Assembly (NCBI RefSeq): GCF_020623625.1
Contig: NC_060201.1
Span: 1,543,682-1,607,681 of the forward strand
Source: Saccharomycodes ludwigii
Taxonomy: Eukaryota > Ascomycota > Saccharomycetes > Saccharomycodales > Saccharomycodaceae
Direction: 5' to 3'
DNA length: 64,000 nucleotides
A program made the translations under genes and the position numbers. The notes under the pieces were generated by a model. It was not told the DNA's origin, did not search any database, and saw only the letters and a list, made by a program, of their open reading frames with translations. Below are positions 52,141 to 62,059 of this stretch, one piece after another. Position 1 is the first letter of the stretch. The number at the start of each line of letters is the position of its first letter.

Positions 52141-53664
52141 ATGGATAACCATACCCACAATAACACAACCAGATCTACTGATGATAATACCTCATTCCAA
52201 TTATCACAACCACCGCCTCCAGATCACCTAACTGAATTTTTGAATATATTAAACAACAAGGGGACTAATAAAGGAACTAATAATAGTAGAACTACTAGTA
52301 CTAGTACTAGTACTAAAAAAAATAACATGCTATCTCCAGATGGCTTTGGAGAAACTCGTAGTTATAGTACTATAAACCCCTCTACTGCAAGCACAAGAAC
52401 TACTACCTCTTCTATTTTCAATTTACAAACACTAATAACACATACTGACATAGAGAAAACTACAAAAAACTTGAAAAAACTAGAACTTAACTTTACCAAG
52501 TTATCTAAACAATTACAAGAAATTTCTTTAACAATCGGTGATTTAGCATCCACTTTGGAAGACTTGGGTCATTATTCGAAACTTGACGATGAAAACATGT
52601 TGGATTTTATTAAAATAAGTGGATTTTATCATATGATGAGTACGCACCAACAAATTTTAAGATCAACTATAATAAATGATATATTGGGCCCATTAAAAAA
52701 GAATAATTCAGAATTTTTGACAAGTTTTAGCACACATGAAAAAATTTTTAAAGATAATTTTAAAAGAAAATACACAGAATTAAATCGGAGAGAAAAATTA
52801 ACCAAACTCAAAAGAAACAATAGCACGATTGCCGGATACAGAGAGCAATTGTATCAATTAGAAATGGTCTTAGATGATTTGGAGAAATTAAAAATAGATT
52901 ATTATAACGGCACCCAAGATATTTTAAACTATCAGTTAAATAAAGTGTTACAATATATTGCTTCCTCCTTAAGGATACAATTAGAATTATGTGAAGATTT
53001 GGCTAAAAAGGGTTGGAATGGTGGGGGTTTAGAGTTTATATATTCTATGGAGAACGACAATGATAACGTATTATATGACGATACTGCTAGTACCAGTGAC
53101 CTTCATTCTAATATTGATGTTGATGATCGTGCTTATGTGGATAACAAGGTAGAGCCACCAATAGTGGAAAGAGATGATGATGATGATGATGATAAGGGGG
53201 AGGAGGAACAAGAAGAGCGAAGGGAAGAAACGGGGGATTCTAGTAAAAATAATAGTACTAATATCAAGATAAATGGTTCAAGCAGTACTATAAACGTAGA
53301 TCCTAATAAAGGGAATTCTAGTAATACTTTTTATAAAAGTGCCGATAATATTAACATTAACACAGATAATGGTACTATGCATAAGGAGGAAAAGTCACCT
53401 GTGAGAGGTGAAAAAGGGGAAGGAGAGCTTCACGATAAAAGTGGAAAATCATCTCTTAAAACGATGGAAAGTAACCATACTGCCATTCATAATGTAAATA
53501 TCAAAACTGATAGGGATACACAGATAAACTCATTGGATAGTAATACGAAGGAAGGGAATGAACAACTCGATAATATCAAGAACATAGTACTTGCTGACAA
53601 GGCAGAAGACGAGGATTATATAGAGGGGGACATAGATAATTCCTTTTCATTACCTGATATTTAA
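52141..53664 (+). CDS. IVY1: Vacuolar I-BAR protein Ivy1
   Basis: 507 aa (S. cerevisiae Ivy1 453). Ivy1 binds phospholipids, Vps33 and the Rab Ypt7 on the vacuole, and influences TORC1 and microautophagy. The N-terminus is Thr/Ser-rich disorder, then a helical IMD/I-BAR-like domain at about residues 95-300 (TKNLKKLELNFTKLSKQLQEI, FIKISGFYHMMSTHQQILR, YREQLYQLEMVLDDLEKLK, VLQYIASSLRIQLELCEDLAKKGW split across the domain). The C-terminal 200 residues are acidic and poorly conserved. Position between PCF11 and COX20 matches YDR229W. Confidence 0.88.
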   Translation: MDNHTHNNTTRSTDDNTSFQLSQPPPPDHLTEFLNILNNKGTNKGTNNSRTTSTSTSTKKNNMLSPDGFGETRSYSTINPSTASTRTTTSSIFNLQTLITHTDIEKTTKNLKKLELNFTKLSKQLQEISLTIGDLASTLEDLGHYSKLDDENMLDFIKISGFYHMMSTHQQILRSTIINDILGPLKKNNSEFLTSFSTHEKIFKDNFKRKYTELNRREKLTKLKRNNSTIAGYREQLYQLEMVLDDLEKLKIDYYNGTQDILNYQLNKVLQYIASSLRIQLELCEDLAKKGWNGGGLEFIYSMENDNDNVLYDDTASTSDLHSNIDVDDRAYVDNKVEPPIVERDDDDDDDKGEEEQEERREETGDSSKNNSTNIKINGSSSTINVDPNKGNSSNTFYKSADNININTDNGTMHKEEKSPVRGEKGEGELHDKSGKSSLKTMESNHTAIHNVNIKTDRDTQINSLDSNTKEGNEQLDNIKNIVLADKAEDEDYIEGDIDNSFSLPDI

Positions 53665-53797
53665 GCACATAATACTAATGGAATAAAAATGTGTTATTGT
53701 ATATACACATGTTAGATAAAAATATTAATAAGATGAGGAGGAAAACATATTTACTACATACACTCTGCTAATTTTTGCCTTTTTCAAATAGAAATAC

Positions 53798-54385
53798 TCA
53801 CCAAAATTTATACCAGGATTTTTTCTGTTCCTGCTTATCATTTTTTAAGTTCCACTCTTCAATCAAAGTCTGATTCTTTGCATTTTGTGTTTTTTTCTCT
53901 AGTTCTTTCTTAGCGATTTTTTCTCTTGCTATTTGTGAATTTCTGAATTCATTTTGTCTTTTCAATCTGCATTGTTCCCAACCAACTATACTACCTAAAA
54001 ATAAACCACCAAGGGACCAATTAATGGCTTTGTTGATATTTTTATGGAATAAAAAGATGACTGAACCAGAAACAAACATTGCAGTAAACCCCAACAACCC
54101 GGCATCTCTAAAACATGGTGTTGCGACCAGGTTTTCTGGTTTAAAATCGTCTACTTTAATTGAATCAAGACCCTGTTTAAAAGTCAATTTGTTACCAGTA
54201 TTAGCCTCGTCATCTGAATATTTTGGTTTTGTATCTTGTAAAAAATATCTCTCTCCTGGCGTATAATTAGTTGGAGGGGGTGCGCCATTATTATTCAAAG
54301 GATTGTCAGGTGTGATAGTAGTTGAAATACTAACATCCTTGTTATCAGATTGATTATTGTTACTATTAAATGGCCATATCCCCAT
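53798..54385 (-). CDS. COX20: Cytochrome c oxidase chaperone Cox20
   Basis: 195 aa (S. cerevisiae Cox20 205). An inner mitochondrial membrane chaperone needed to process and assemble Cox2. It starts MGIWPF, followed by a Pro/Asn-rich N-terminus and the family motif TPCFRDAGLLGFTAMFVSGS (about 98-117), the first membrane segment. The second is INWSLGGLFLGSIVGWEQCR (about 127-146). A basic helical C-terminal tail follows. It is convergent with IVY1, and matches YDR231C. Confidence 0.93.
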   Translation of the reverse strand: MGIWPFNSNNNQSDNKDVSISTTITPDNPLNNNGAPPPTNYTPGERYFLQDTKPKYSDDEANTGNKLTFKQGLDSIKVDDFKPENLVATPCFRDAGLLGFTAMFVSGSVIFLFHKNINKAINWSLGGLFLGSIVGWEQCRLKRQNEFRNSQIAREKIAKKELEKKTQNAKNQTLIEEWNLKNDKQEQKKSWYKFW

Positions 54386-54956
54386 GATCTTTATATTAAT
54401 TTAGTTATTTCCTTAAATTTGTGCCTGTTTATATATAATGAAATGGTATATCCAAAGTAGCATGCATACACTATTTTGCCTTTGTGTGATGGTTATCATT
54501 TATTTAAATATAGTACGTAGTATTAACTGAAAATGCATTGCTTGCCAAAAAAACTTTTTTTTTTTTTTTTTTTTTTTTATTTTTTTTTGTTTTTTTTGCT
54601 ATTTTTATTTTTTTTAATTTAAACATAAAAAAAAAAAATAAAATTAAAATTTGAAACCGTTGCGTGAATTTTATTTTATTTTATTTTATTTTTTTATTTC
54701 TTTTTCATTTCTTATTTTTTTTAACATTTTGGTTAGTTATTTTCTCAGCAATCCTACACTTCCAACCTTCAATAAATTTACATATTCTTTCTAATCGACT
54801 GACCTTGCCATTCTGCCAACGAGTAAATATATTGTTAAAGGAAGTCGGTTCACTTTTTCACATTGTATATCAATTCTCTCTCTCTCTTTTTTTTTTTTCC
54901 TTTTCAAAAAAAAAATATATATATATGTATATCAGTGTTTAGAACAATTAACAATA
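54386..54956. other. Divergent promoter COX20 / ACK1
   Basis: 571 bp with T tracts at 54558-54580, TTTTA repeats at about 54668-54692, a CT run at 54875-54888 and (TA)n just before ACK1. No gene was seen. Confidence 0.5.
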
Positions 54957-56645
54957 ATGAACACTAACACTCAAGAAGGGGTAGATTATAGGGATTACGA
55001 ATACCATGGCGCCAATAATGGCAAAAAAGTGAATGCTGCCACAGATTATATCCACAATAATTCAACACTACCCTATCCTACAGAGGAACAACCAAATACA
55101 AATGGCACAAATATTTCTACTATCGGCACTACTGTTCCTAGGGACCACCAAAACAACAACATAGTAATTAAAACATCAGTACTTGATCCAGGCAAAGTTG
55201 CTACCGTTACTACCACAAATAGTAATAATATTCCAATATTACCAAAACATAGACCACCACGACCATATCCATCATACAGAGGAGTACCATCGCTACCGAA
55301 TAATCTTATTATAACTAATGCGGCAAGGAGCGACGATTCACCTAGTGAGGAGTTTAGTTCTACTACACCTACAACGGCGCTATTTACTGGTACTACTCCC
55401 ATCAACAATTTTACTAGCACAGACTCTTTTCCTGTACCGCCTGACCAAATCAATCCACAAAACAGTGTAGTGTTTCCTAAAGATCTAGCTAGAATTGGAA
55501 GATTTCGTGATGTGTATGAACAAGTAGTTAAAGATACAAAAATTAATCATAAATTTACTTTATCGCTTCAATTCAAATGGTGCCTTGTATTAATATATTA
55601 TAGTTTCAACAATTCCTTTTTGCAACATTATAATATCAATGCTGTAGAACTACCAAGACCGTTAAATGTGGAAGAGGAAATGGTTAAAAATCAAAAGATC
55701 ATATTAGAGCATAGTTTAAAGGTCTTGAGTAAATTATGTTCCATGGACTATCCATTAGCTCTATATTTTATGGGTACTTTGTATTCGCATCAATTGGACA
55801 ACGATTTAAATCCACTTTTAGATGATACTCATAACGATAAGGGTAATAAAATTGTGGTTGATTGTAAAAAAATACTACCCAAAAATGATATCAAGGCATT
55901 AGAATATTACGAGGAAAGCGCTAAACAATTAGAAATCAAGGGTGTTTATAGGAGTGGTGTATGTTATGAATTGGGGAAAGGTTGTCCCAGCCATGACATA
56001 GAGAAGAGTTTGCAATATTATCAGACTGGATGGTTTGAATTACATGATAAACTATGTGGATTTAAATTAGGCAGTTTATTGCTTAAATATAACAAATATG
56101 ATAATGATAATGTATCTTTTGCTATAGAAATCCTAAAACAAGTTAATAACGAGCAAAGTTTATTTGAATTGGGCAAATATTATGAATTAGTTAAAGAGTA
56201 TCAAGCAAGTTTGGAACATTACCATAGATCAGCGACATTAAAATATCCATTAGCGTGTTGGAAAATGGGACAAATCCATGAATTTGGATTTAGTGGTATC
56301 AACAACTTAACAGTGATAGATCCAATCAAAAGCTTTAAATGGTATAATATGGTAGAAACGCCATTAACTTTATTGGGGTTATCTGGATGGTATTTAACGG
56401 GGATACCTAATTTTTTACCAAGTGATGAATATAAATCGTTTGAATTGCTATTAAAAAGTAGCAAGTTAGGCACAAATAGAATCAATAAGATAGAATATGG
56501 ATTAGCAATATACTATCAGTATGGAATAGGTTGTAATGTAGACAGTATTAAAAGCTCACAACATATGTATAAAGCAGCACGATTAGGACATCAGGGGGCG
56601 ATAGAATTTGTCAAGAATCACAAAGAAGCATGGACTGGTAAATAG
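54957..56645 (+). CDS. ACK1: Sel1-repeat protein Ack1
   Basis: 562 aa (S. cerevisiae Ack1 623). Ack1 acts upstream of Pkc1 in cell-wall integrity signalling. The N-terminal 180 residues are disordered (Asn/Thr/Pro-rich, KHRPPRPYPSYRGVPS). From about residue 255 there are Sel1/TPR-like units: YPLALYFMGTLYSHQL, KALEYYEESAKQLEIKGVYR with SGVCYELGKGC, YPLACWKMGQIHEFG, and KIEYGLAIYYQYGIGCNVDS ending with MYKAARLGHQGAIEFVKNH. In S. cerevisiae ACK1 (YDL203C) sits between MRPL11 and RTN2; here it is interleaved between COX20 and HEM1, as expected for an unduplicated order. Confidence 0.88.
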   Translation: MNTNTQEGVDYRDYEYHGANNGKKVNAATDYIHNNSTLPYPTEEQPNTNGTNISTIGTTVPRDHQNNNIVIKTSVLDPGKVATVTTTNSNNIPILPKHRPPRPYPSYRGVPSLPNNLIITNAARSDDSPSEEFSSTTPTTALFTGTTPINNFTSTDSFPVPPDQINPQNSVVFPKDLARIGRFRDVYEQVVKDTKINHKFTLSLQFKWCLVLIYYSFNNSFLQHYNINAVELPRPLNVEEEMVKNQKIILEHSLKVLSKLCSMDYPLALYFMGTLYSHQLDNDLNPLLDDTHNDKGNKIVVDCKKILPKNDIKALEYYEESAKQLEIKGVYRSGVCYELGKGCPSHDIEKSLQYYQTGWFELHDKLCGFKLGSLLLKYNKYDNDNVSFAIEILKQVNNEQSLFELGKYYELVKEYQASLEHYHRSATLKYPLACWKMGQIHEFGFSGINNLTVIDPIKSFKWYNMVETPLTLLGLSGWYLTGIPNFLPSDEYKSFELLLKSSKLGTNRINKIEYGLAIYYQYGIGCNVDSIKSSQHMYKAARLGHQGAIEFVKNHKEAWTGK

Positions 56646-57160
56646 AATGAATAAGAACATAAAGATTTCCAGTTTGAATTTAAAAGTTGAATTTTTTATT
56701 TATATTAAAGAAAAAATTGGATTCTCTTGCCATTTTTTTCTTACTTTTTTTTCTTAGTATTTAGATTTATATTATAAGTAGAAAATACCGCAGAGGAAGA
56801 CATTTGTTTTATTTATTTTTAATTAGTCGGTCAGATAATTTCACAGAAATGCATGCAGAATAAAACATGAGCTGTTTTTTTAAAAAAGAAAAGAGAAAAA
56901 AAAAATTTTTTTTATTTTTTTTTTTTTTCATATGTACAAATTTACCATTTTTTTTTTTTTTTTTTTTTTAGTTTGATGATATAAATAAAAAGTATTATAA
57001 CCTTTAGGCTTCTAGTTTTAATGTAACTGTGTTTTGTTTTGTTTTTTTCTTTCCTTTTCCCTATCCTTGTATAATTACACTATCTAGATCTAATAGTGTA
57101 GTAATTTAAAAAAAAAAAAACAAACCTAAAGATTATAAGGCCATCTCATCATTTTTAATT
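56646..57160. other. Intergenic ACK1 / HEM1
   Basis: 515 bp with T tracts at about 56913-56929 and 56950-56970 and an A run at 57110-57120. I saw no CCAAT or haem-responsive motif that I would call. Confidence 0.5.
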
Positions 57161-58834
57161 ATGGATTCTATTGTACGCCAATCCTCTAAGCTATGTCCAT
57201 TTGTTAAGCGGGCAGCTAGTTCACCAACCTTTGTTCATTCTTTACAAGACAGGGGCGGGATTTCAACCCAGCTAGTTGGGAAATGTCCAGTTATGCATAA
57301 AGTAATTAGGGAATATGCTAGTACCTCCTCTGTTTCTAAGTCTGCTGAGGCTGTCCCAGAAAAAGAAAAGGATATTATTTCTCCAGTTGAAAATTCTTCA
57401 TCTGCTGAAAAATCTTTCGATTATTATGGTTTATTTGAGGATGAGTTGCTTGCCAAGAAACGTGATAAATCTTATAGATTTTTCAACAATATCAACAGGT
57501 TAGCCAAAAATTTCCCAATGGCTCATCGTAAATTAGAAGAAGATAAAGTTACAGTTTGGTGTTCCAACGACTATTTGGCGTTGAGTAAACAACCAGAGGT
57601 TATTGCTAAGATGAAACTTGTCTTAGATAAATATGGTGCTGGTTCTGGTGGTACAAGAAATATTGCTGGCCATAACAAACATACTTTACAATTGGAAAGT
57701 GAAATTGCTTCTTTACATAAAAAGGAAGCTTCTCTAGTTTTTTCATCTTGTTTTGTTGCCAATGATGCTGTTATTAGTTTGTTGGGATCCAAGTTGAAAG
57801 ATTTAATTATTTTTAGTGATGAGTTGAATCATGCTTCGATGATTGTTGGTATTAAGCATGCTTATAAGACAAAGCATATTTTTAAGCACAACAACTTGGA
57901 AGATTTGGAGAAAATGTTGCAAATGTACCCTAAAAACCAACCCAAACTGATTGCTTTTGAAAGTGTTTATTCCATGAATGGTAGTGTTTCTGATATTTCC
58001 AAGATTTGTGATTTAGCTGAGAAATATGGAGCTTTGACCTTTTTGGACGAAGTTCACTCTGTTGGTTTATATGGTCCACATGGAGCAGGTGTTGCTGAAC
58101 ATTTTGATTTTGATACCCATTTGGTTAATGGTGTTAATAAACCATCAAATGGGGTGAAAACAGTTATGGACCGTGTTGATATGATTACAGGTACTTTAGG
58201 GAAATCATTTGGTACCGTTGGTGGGTATGTTGCTGGGAGTGGACAATTAATTGACTGGATTAGATCTTATGCGCCTGGATTTATTTTCACCACTACATTA
58301 CCACCAAGTGTGATGGCAGGTGCTTCCGAAGCTATCAAGTATTCCAAAACACATATCAATTTAAGAACTTCTCAACAATTACATACTCAATATGTCAAGG
58401 ATGAATTGGCTAGGATTGGTGTTCCAGTTTTACCCAATCCAAGCCATATTGTTCCAGTTTTAATTGGTAATCCAGATTTAGCTAAACAGGCAAGCGATTT
58501 ATTGATGGACAAACACAAAATTTATGTGCAGGCCATTAATTTCCCAACTGTTGCTAGAGGTACTGAAAGATTGAGAATCACACCAACTCCGGGCCATAAC
58601 ATTGAGTTATGTGACATTTTAATTGCCGCTATTGATGATGTCTTTAACGAATTGAATTTACCAAGAGTTAAGGATTGGGAAGCTCAAGGTGGATTCATGG
58701 GTATTGGTACCACTAATAATACTGAAAGATTGTGGACTGACGAACAGTTAAAATTAACCAATGCTGATTTAAATAAAAACGTCCATGCTTCTGCAGTTGA
58801 TGAGATCGTTTACTCTTCTGGTGTTTCTATTTAA
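57161..58834 (+). CDS. HEM1: 5-aminolevulinate synthase (haem step 1), mitochondrial
   Basis: 557 aa (S. cerevisiae Hem1 548). It condenses glycine and succinyl-CoA to 5-aminolevulinate with PLP in the matrix. The catalytic core begins near residue 90 ([20 protein letters not shown]), with the glycine loop [14 protein letters not shown], the PLP region [17 protein letters not shown] and the Schiff-base Lys in TGTLGKSFG (Lys348). It ends with the Ser/Gly-rich C-terminal extension typical of eukaryotic enzymes ([14 protein letters not shown]). The presequence carries two Cys-Pro motifs, LCPFV (Cys12) and KCPVM (Cys42), resembling haem regulatory motifs. Position matches YDR232W. Confidence 0.97.
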   Translation: MDSIVRQSSKLCPFVKRAASSPTFVHSLQDRGGISTQLVGKCPVMHKVIREYASTSSVSKSAEAVPEKEKDIISPVENSSSAEKSFDYYGLFEDELLAKKRDKSYRFFNNINRLAKNFPMAHRKLEEDKVTVWCSNDYLALSKQPEVIAKMKLVLDKYGAGSGGTRNIAGHNKHTLQLESEIASLHKKEASLVFSSCFVANDAVISLLGSKLKDLIIFSDELNHASMIVGIKHAYKTKHIFKHNNLEDLEKMLQMYPKNQPKLIAFESVYSMNGSVSDISKICDLAEKYGALTFLDEVHSVGLYGPHGAGVAEHFDFDTHLVNGVNKPSNGVKTVMDRVDMITGTLGKSFGTVGGYVAGSGQLIDWIRSYAPGFIFTTTLPPSVMAGASEAIKYSKTHINLRTSQQLHTQYVKDELARIGVPVLPNPSHIVPVLIGNPDLAKQASDLLMDKHKIYVQAINFPTVARGTERLRITPTPGHNIELCDILIAAIDDVFNELNLPRVKDWEAQGGFMGIGTTNNTERLWTDEQLKLTNADLNKNVHASAVDEIVYSSGVSI

Positions 58835-59341
58835 TAACTGCTTTCGATCTTACTATTTGTTGTATTTATTTAATGCGTGTATGTATATATAGGTGTATTT
58901 AATTATACTATATTAATAGTGTTGATGAGTAATATTATATTTAACAATACTTTAAGCGAATATATATATATTTTTTTTTTTTTCTTTTTTAAAGGTAGAA
59001 TACATAAACTATCATTATAATTTATTTTAAACTGTATAGCGTTATGTAATGGTGATAATAGTAAATATATATACATACATATATATATATATATATGGAA
59101 CTTGCAGTATAGTATTAAATCTTATACAATAACAATAAAATATTATCATTTATTTATTTATTTACTTTTAAATGTTCCCCGGTTGTAAGTATTTTGCTTT
59201 GAAAATTTTATGTAAAACACCCACATACACAACGAAAATATTAAGTAAAAGTAATGAAAATAATCAAAAAAATAGGATTTGAATCAACAAAATAAAAAAG
59301 ATAGAAAAAGAAAAGAAATTTTAATCGGGGTTTATTATTAT
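58835..59341. other. Convergent 3' region HEM1 / RTN1
   Basis: 507 bp: several (TA)n runs (58961-58970, 59065-59096) and an A/T-rich 3' region. No gene was seen. Confidence 0.5.
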
Positions 59342-60277
59342 TTAAAAACCTACGTTTCTTTTGTTTTTAGCAAATTCACTCTTCAATTCTTCAATACTAG
59401 AATCGTTTTCCAAAGAAGAGGAATGAGTGGTTGGAATAGAACCGGTACTTTTGGTTTCTGAGAATCTACTACTACCAGTGGTTTGAGCGGTACTGTCATC
59501 AATAATAGGAATGGAGCTCTTCTTGATAGTATCGGTTTTCTTTGGCAAGTATTTACCTAAAGGAGTGGTTTCCAACTTTTTACAACATAAATCAGAATAT
59601 TCATTGGTCTTTTGTTTAGTTAGCTTAACAACTCTAGCAACATGTTCATCGATAACTTCTTGATTTTTAGCATAGACTAATGGCAAGGTAAAAGTACCAA
59701 AAACTGCCAATAAGGAAAATGTCCATAAAGTAAACAAACTCAAAATTTTACAACTCACATAGGCAACAACAGAAGCTTTCAAACTCAAACATGGTTTGTT
59801 AGCAAAGATTAATTCTCTAAATTGGGCTTGGTATTTTGGTAGTTCAACTAAGAATCTATCGATTTTTGGTTTAATCAAAGAAACAATGTTTGGACAAGTT
59901 TTTGGAGAAATTCTTGTGATTAAACCTTGACCCATAAACTTTTTTGTCACAATCTCAACAACAGAGGTGATAAAAGTGACATAGTAGAATATAGTTAAAG
60001 TACCAGTAATAAAGTTGATCTTTTTAATAAAAATCAACAGTAATAATAAGCCACCAAAGACTTTACCTGTTTCAACAGGATTTTTCCATAACAATAGATC
60101 ACAGTGGTTACAGCAGGGGTTTTGTTGATGTCTGGTTGTTTCAATTGGTGTTAATTCTTCGTCTTCTTCATTTGGAATACAAGGTTCGGAAGCAGAAGAG
60201 ACAGGCTTGGAAGCAGAAGTAGCTTTTGGAGCAGATTTAGAAGTGGAGGAACGACGAACAGAAGAAGATGCACTCAT
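59342..60277 (-). CDS. RTN1: Reticulon Rtn1 (ER tubule shaping)
   Basis: 311 aa (S. cerevisiae Rtn1 295). It curves ER membranes and stabilises tubules. A Ser/Thr-rich N-terminus (1-55) precedes the reticulon homology domain: DLLLWKNPVETGKVFGGLLLLL (about 63-84), two long hydrophobic hairpins (about 74-115 and 170-205), and the linker with FLVELPKYQAQFRELIF. After it comes YAKNQEVIDEHVARVVKLTKQ and a Ser/Thr-rich tail. It corresponds to the single ancestor of RTN1 (YDR233C) and RTN2 (YDL204W). A decayed partial copy lies upstream at 60958-61153. Confidence 0.95.
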   Translation of the reverse strand: MSASSSVRRSSTSKSAPKATSASKPVSSASEPCIPNEEDEELTPIETTRHQQNPCCNHCDLLLWKNPVETGKVFGGLLLLLIFIKKINFITGTLTIFYYVTFITSVVEIVTKKFMGQGLITRISPKTCPNIVSLIKPKIDRFLVELPKYQAQFRELIFANKPCLSLKASVVAYVSCKILSLFTLWTFSLLAVFGTFTLPLVYAKNQEVIDEHVARVVKLTKQKTNEYSDLCCKKLETTPLGKYLPKKTDTIKKSSIPIIDDSTAQTTGSSRFSETKSTGSIPTTHSSSLENDSSIEELKSEFAKNKRNVGF

Positions 60278-60957
60278 TGTTTACTTGTTGGTAGTTTTAT
60301 GTTAGAGTATTAGAAGAAAGATTTCTTTGTAAGTGTGATATAACGGGAAAGTGATATATATATAATCAAGAGGCTAAGGGAAAGAAAAAAAGATAATAAA
60401 AAGAAAAAAGTGATAAAACAAATTTACCGATAAGCACAAAAAGAAAAAAAAAAAAAAAAAGTGATTGAAAGGAAAATAAAACAGTTTTTATTTGAGAGAA
60501 GTTGTGAGTTATAAACTGAGATAATAAACATTTGGAAAAGAAAGAGAGAGAAAAAGAAAAGGAAAAAGCAACTTAACAAAACAAAGTAAAATTTAACGTT
60601 AATTTAAAATAAAATAAAATAAATAAAAAAAAAGGGTGAATTGAATAAAAATGGAAATTAAAGGAAAAGTTTTTATTTAATTTAATTTAATTTAATTTAA
60701 TTTATTTAAATACCGAAATAAAAAAATATCTATCATAACTAACAACACCCATACATCTCAATCTACCCCTTTTTTTTTCGATTTAATTCCACTTATTTTC
60801 TCTCTCTTTTCCCAGAAACTCTCGCACCTTTCGGACCAAACAAAATTACCTTTACGGGAATAAAAAAAAGAAAAAAGAAAAAAGAAAAACAAACTTTTTG
60901 CTGGTTCATTCATAAACCCACACATAATAACATCTTTATATCGGTTCTTTTATATTT

Positions 60958-61153
60958 CAAAAGAATAAAAATAATATTGACAACAACCCGTTAAAAAATA
61001 TACAAGTTGCAACAGGTTTCTTCCATAATATCAGATTACGAATATTAAAGTATGATTGATCTTGGGTGTTCTGTTGTCTCAGTTGCTGCCTTTCCCTTTT
61101 GATGTGTAGTGGGGGGAAGAAGTGGTACCTGAAGTAAAAGCGTGCTCACTCAT
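60958..61153 (-). pseudogene. Decayed partial copy of RTN1
   Basis: On the minus strand, from an ATG at 61153 (MSEHAFTSGTTSS...), the DNA follows RTN1 without reading through in one frame. A segment TETTEHPRS mirrors IETTRHQQN of Rtn1. After the same spacing plus one base comes NLILWKKPVATC..., mirroring DLLLWKNPVETG, then GLLSILFLFF for GLLLLLIFI. At the DNA level TTATGGAARAAWCCTGTTG is common to both. The likeness stops within the first hydrophobic hairpin. At least one frameshift and several in-frame stops are present, so it is a truncated non-functional tandem duplicate, lying about 0.7 kb upstream of RTN1 on the same strand. Confidence 0.75.
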
Positions 61154-61184
61154 TATTTATTTGCTTGTGTCGTAGTCTGTAGCC

Positions 61185-61297
61185 TATATATATTAGTCTA
61201 TTGGTTTTCTTATTCTTGATATTATTATTACGTATATCGCTGGCAAAATGTTCTTGCAGCGGGTTTGCATTTCATACGGTGGGCTTATATCTTAACA
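61185..61297 (-). repeat. Dispersed 113-bp repeat, copy B
   Basis: Same block as 36118-36230 in inverted orientation, two mismatches in 113 bp, with weaker gapped likeness to about 61327. It lies 31 bp upstream of the ATG of the RTN1-like pseudogene. Its hairpin is kept: the A-to-G difference at the stem base turns a T-A pair into a G-T wobble. Confidence 0.9.
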
Positions 61298-61756
61298 TAA
61301 TGAGATATGCATCACAATCCTACTTTTAAACTTCAGAATATATGATGAGTGTATAGAAGAAGTTAAAGATCTTAAGTTTAAATTAATTTTCTACATTTTG
61401 AAACCCTTTACTACTTCCTCAGTTGCCTCTGAAAATAGTAAATTATTATTAACTTTTATCTACCTAGAATGCTATTTATTATTGATGGTATTTATGATCT
61501 ATGTATTTTTTTTTTTTCGTTTTTAATTAATAATAAGATACATAATAGTTTTTTTTTTTCTTTTTTTCAGTGGAAAAAGAAATTTCAATGCTCAAATAAA
61601 TCTTGATTAAAGTAGTGATGGGGGAATAAGCTTCATCGGTGTTGCTGCCGCTTTTTATTTAAAGAATTGCTTTTAATAAGCAACTTGCGCCGTTTTGACT
61701 AATTTCTTTTTTTTTTTTTTTCTTTCGTTTTTTTTCCAGTTCATACAATTGAAAAT

Positions 61757-61765
61757 TCCAGCGGG
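61757..61765 (+). promoter_or_regulatory. Lys14-like site upstream of LYS4
   Basis: TCCAGCGGG fits the recalled lysine-regulon consensus TCCRNYGGA at eight of nine positions, about 300 bp upstream of LYS4. Confidence 0.4.
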
Positions 61766-62059
61766 ATTTTGTTAATATTGGTGCTGTTTTCTACAAATTA
61801 TTCTCAATATTTCCCTGAGAAATCTTTATATATAATTATAATTTACAAATCATTTAAGAGTCTATTTTATAAAAGTTATACCATATATATATATTCTTTT
61901 TGTTTTATTTATCTCTACTTTCCCTTTTCCTTTTTATCTTCTCTAAATTTACAATTTTTTTCTCTTTTAATTCAAAGTCTAATCTTATCATTTTTTAAAG
62001 AAAAAAAAAAATAGAAAAAATAAAAAAAAGAAAAAAGAAAAATCAAAACACAATAGAAA

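Larger units (their letters stand above)
60278..62059. other. Large divergent intergenic region RTN1 / LYS4
   Basis: 1782 bp. From left: RTN1 promoter with TTTAA repeats (60674-60705), the RTN1-like pseudogene (60958-61153), dispersed repeat copy B (61185-61297), ordinary AT-rich DNA, then the LYS4 promoter. The latter has a perfect inverted repeat TTGCTT-TTAAT-AAGCAA (61667-61683), a Lys14-like site, and T/A tracts. Confidence 0.6.

Noticed and set aside
61342-61432. Box C/D snoRNA (ATGATGA ... CTGA)
   Set aside because: Spacing is plausible, but flanking sequences do not pair into a terminal stem and C'/D' boxes are unclear.
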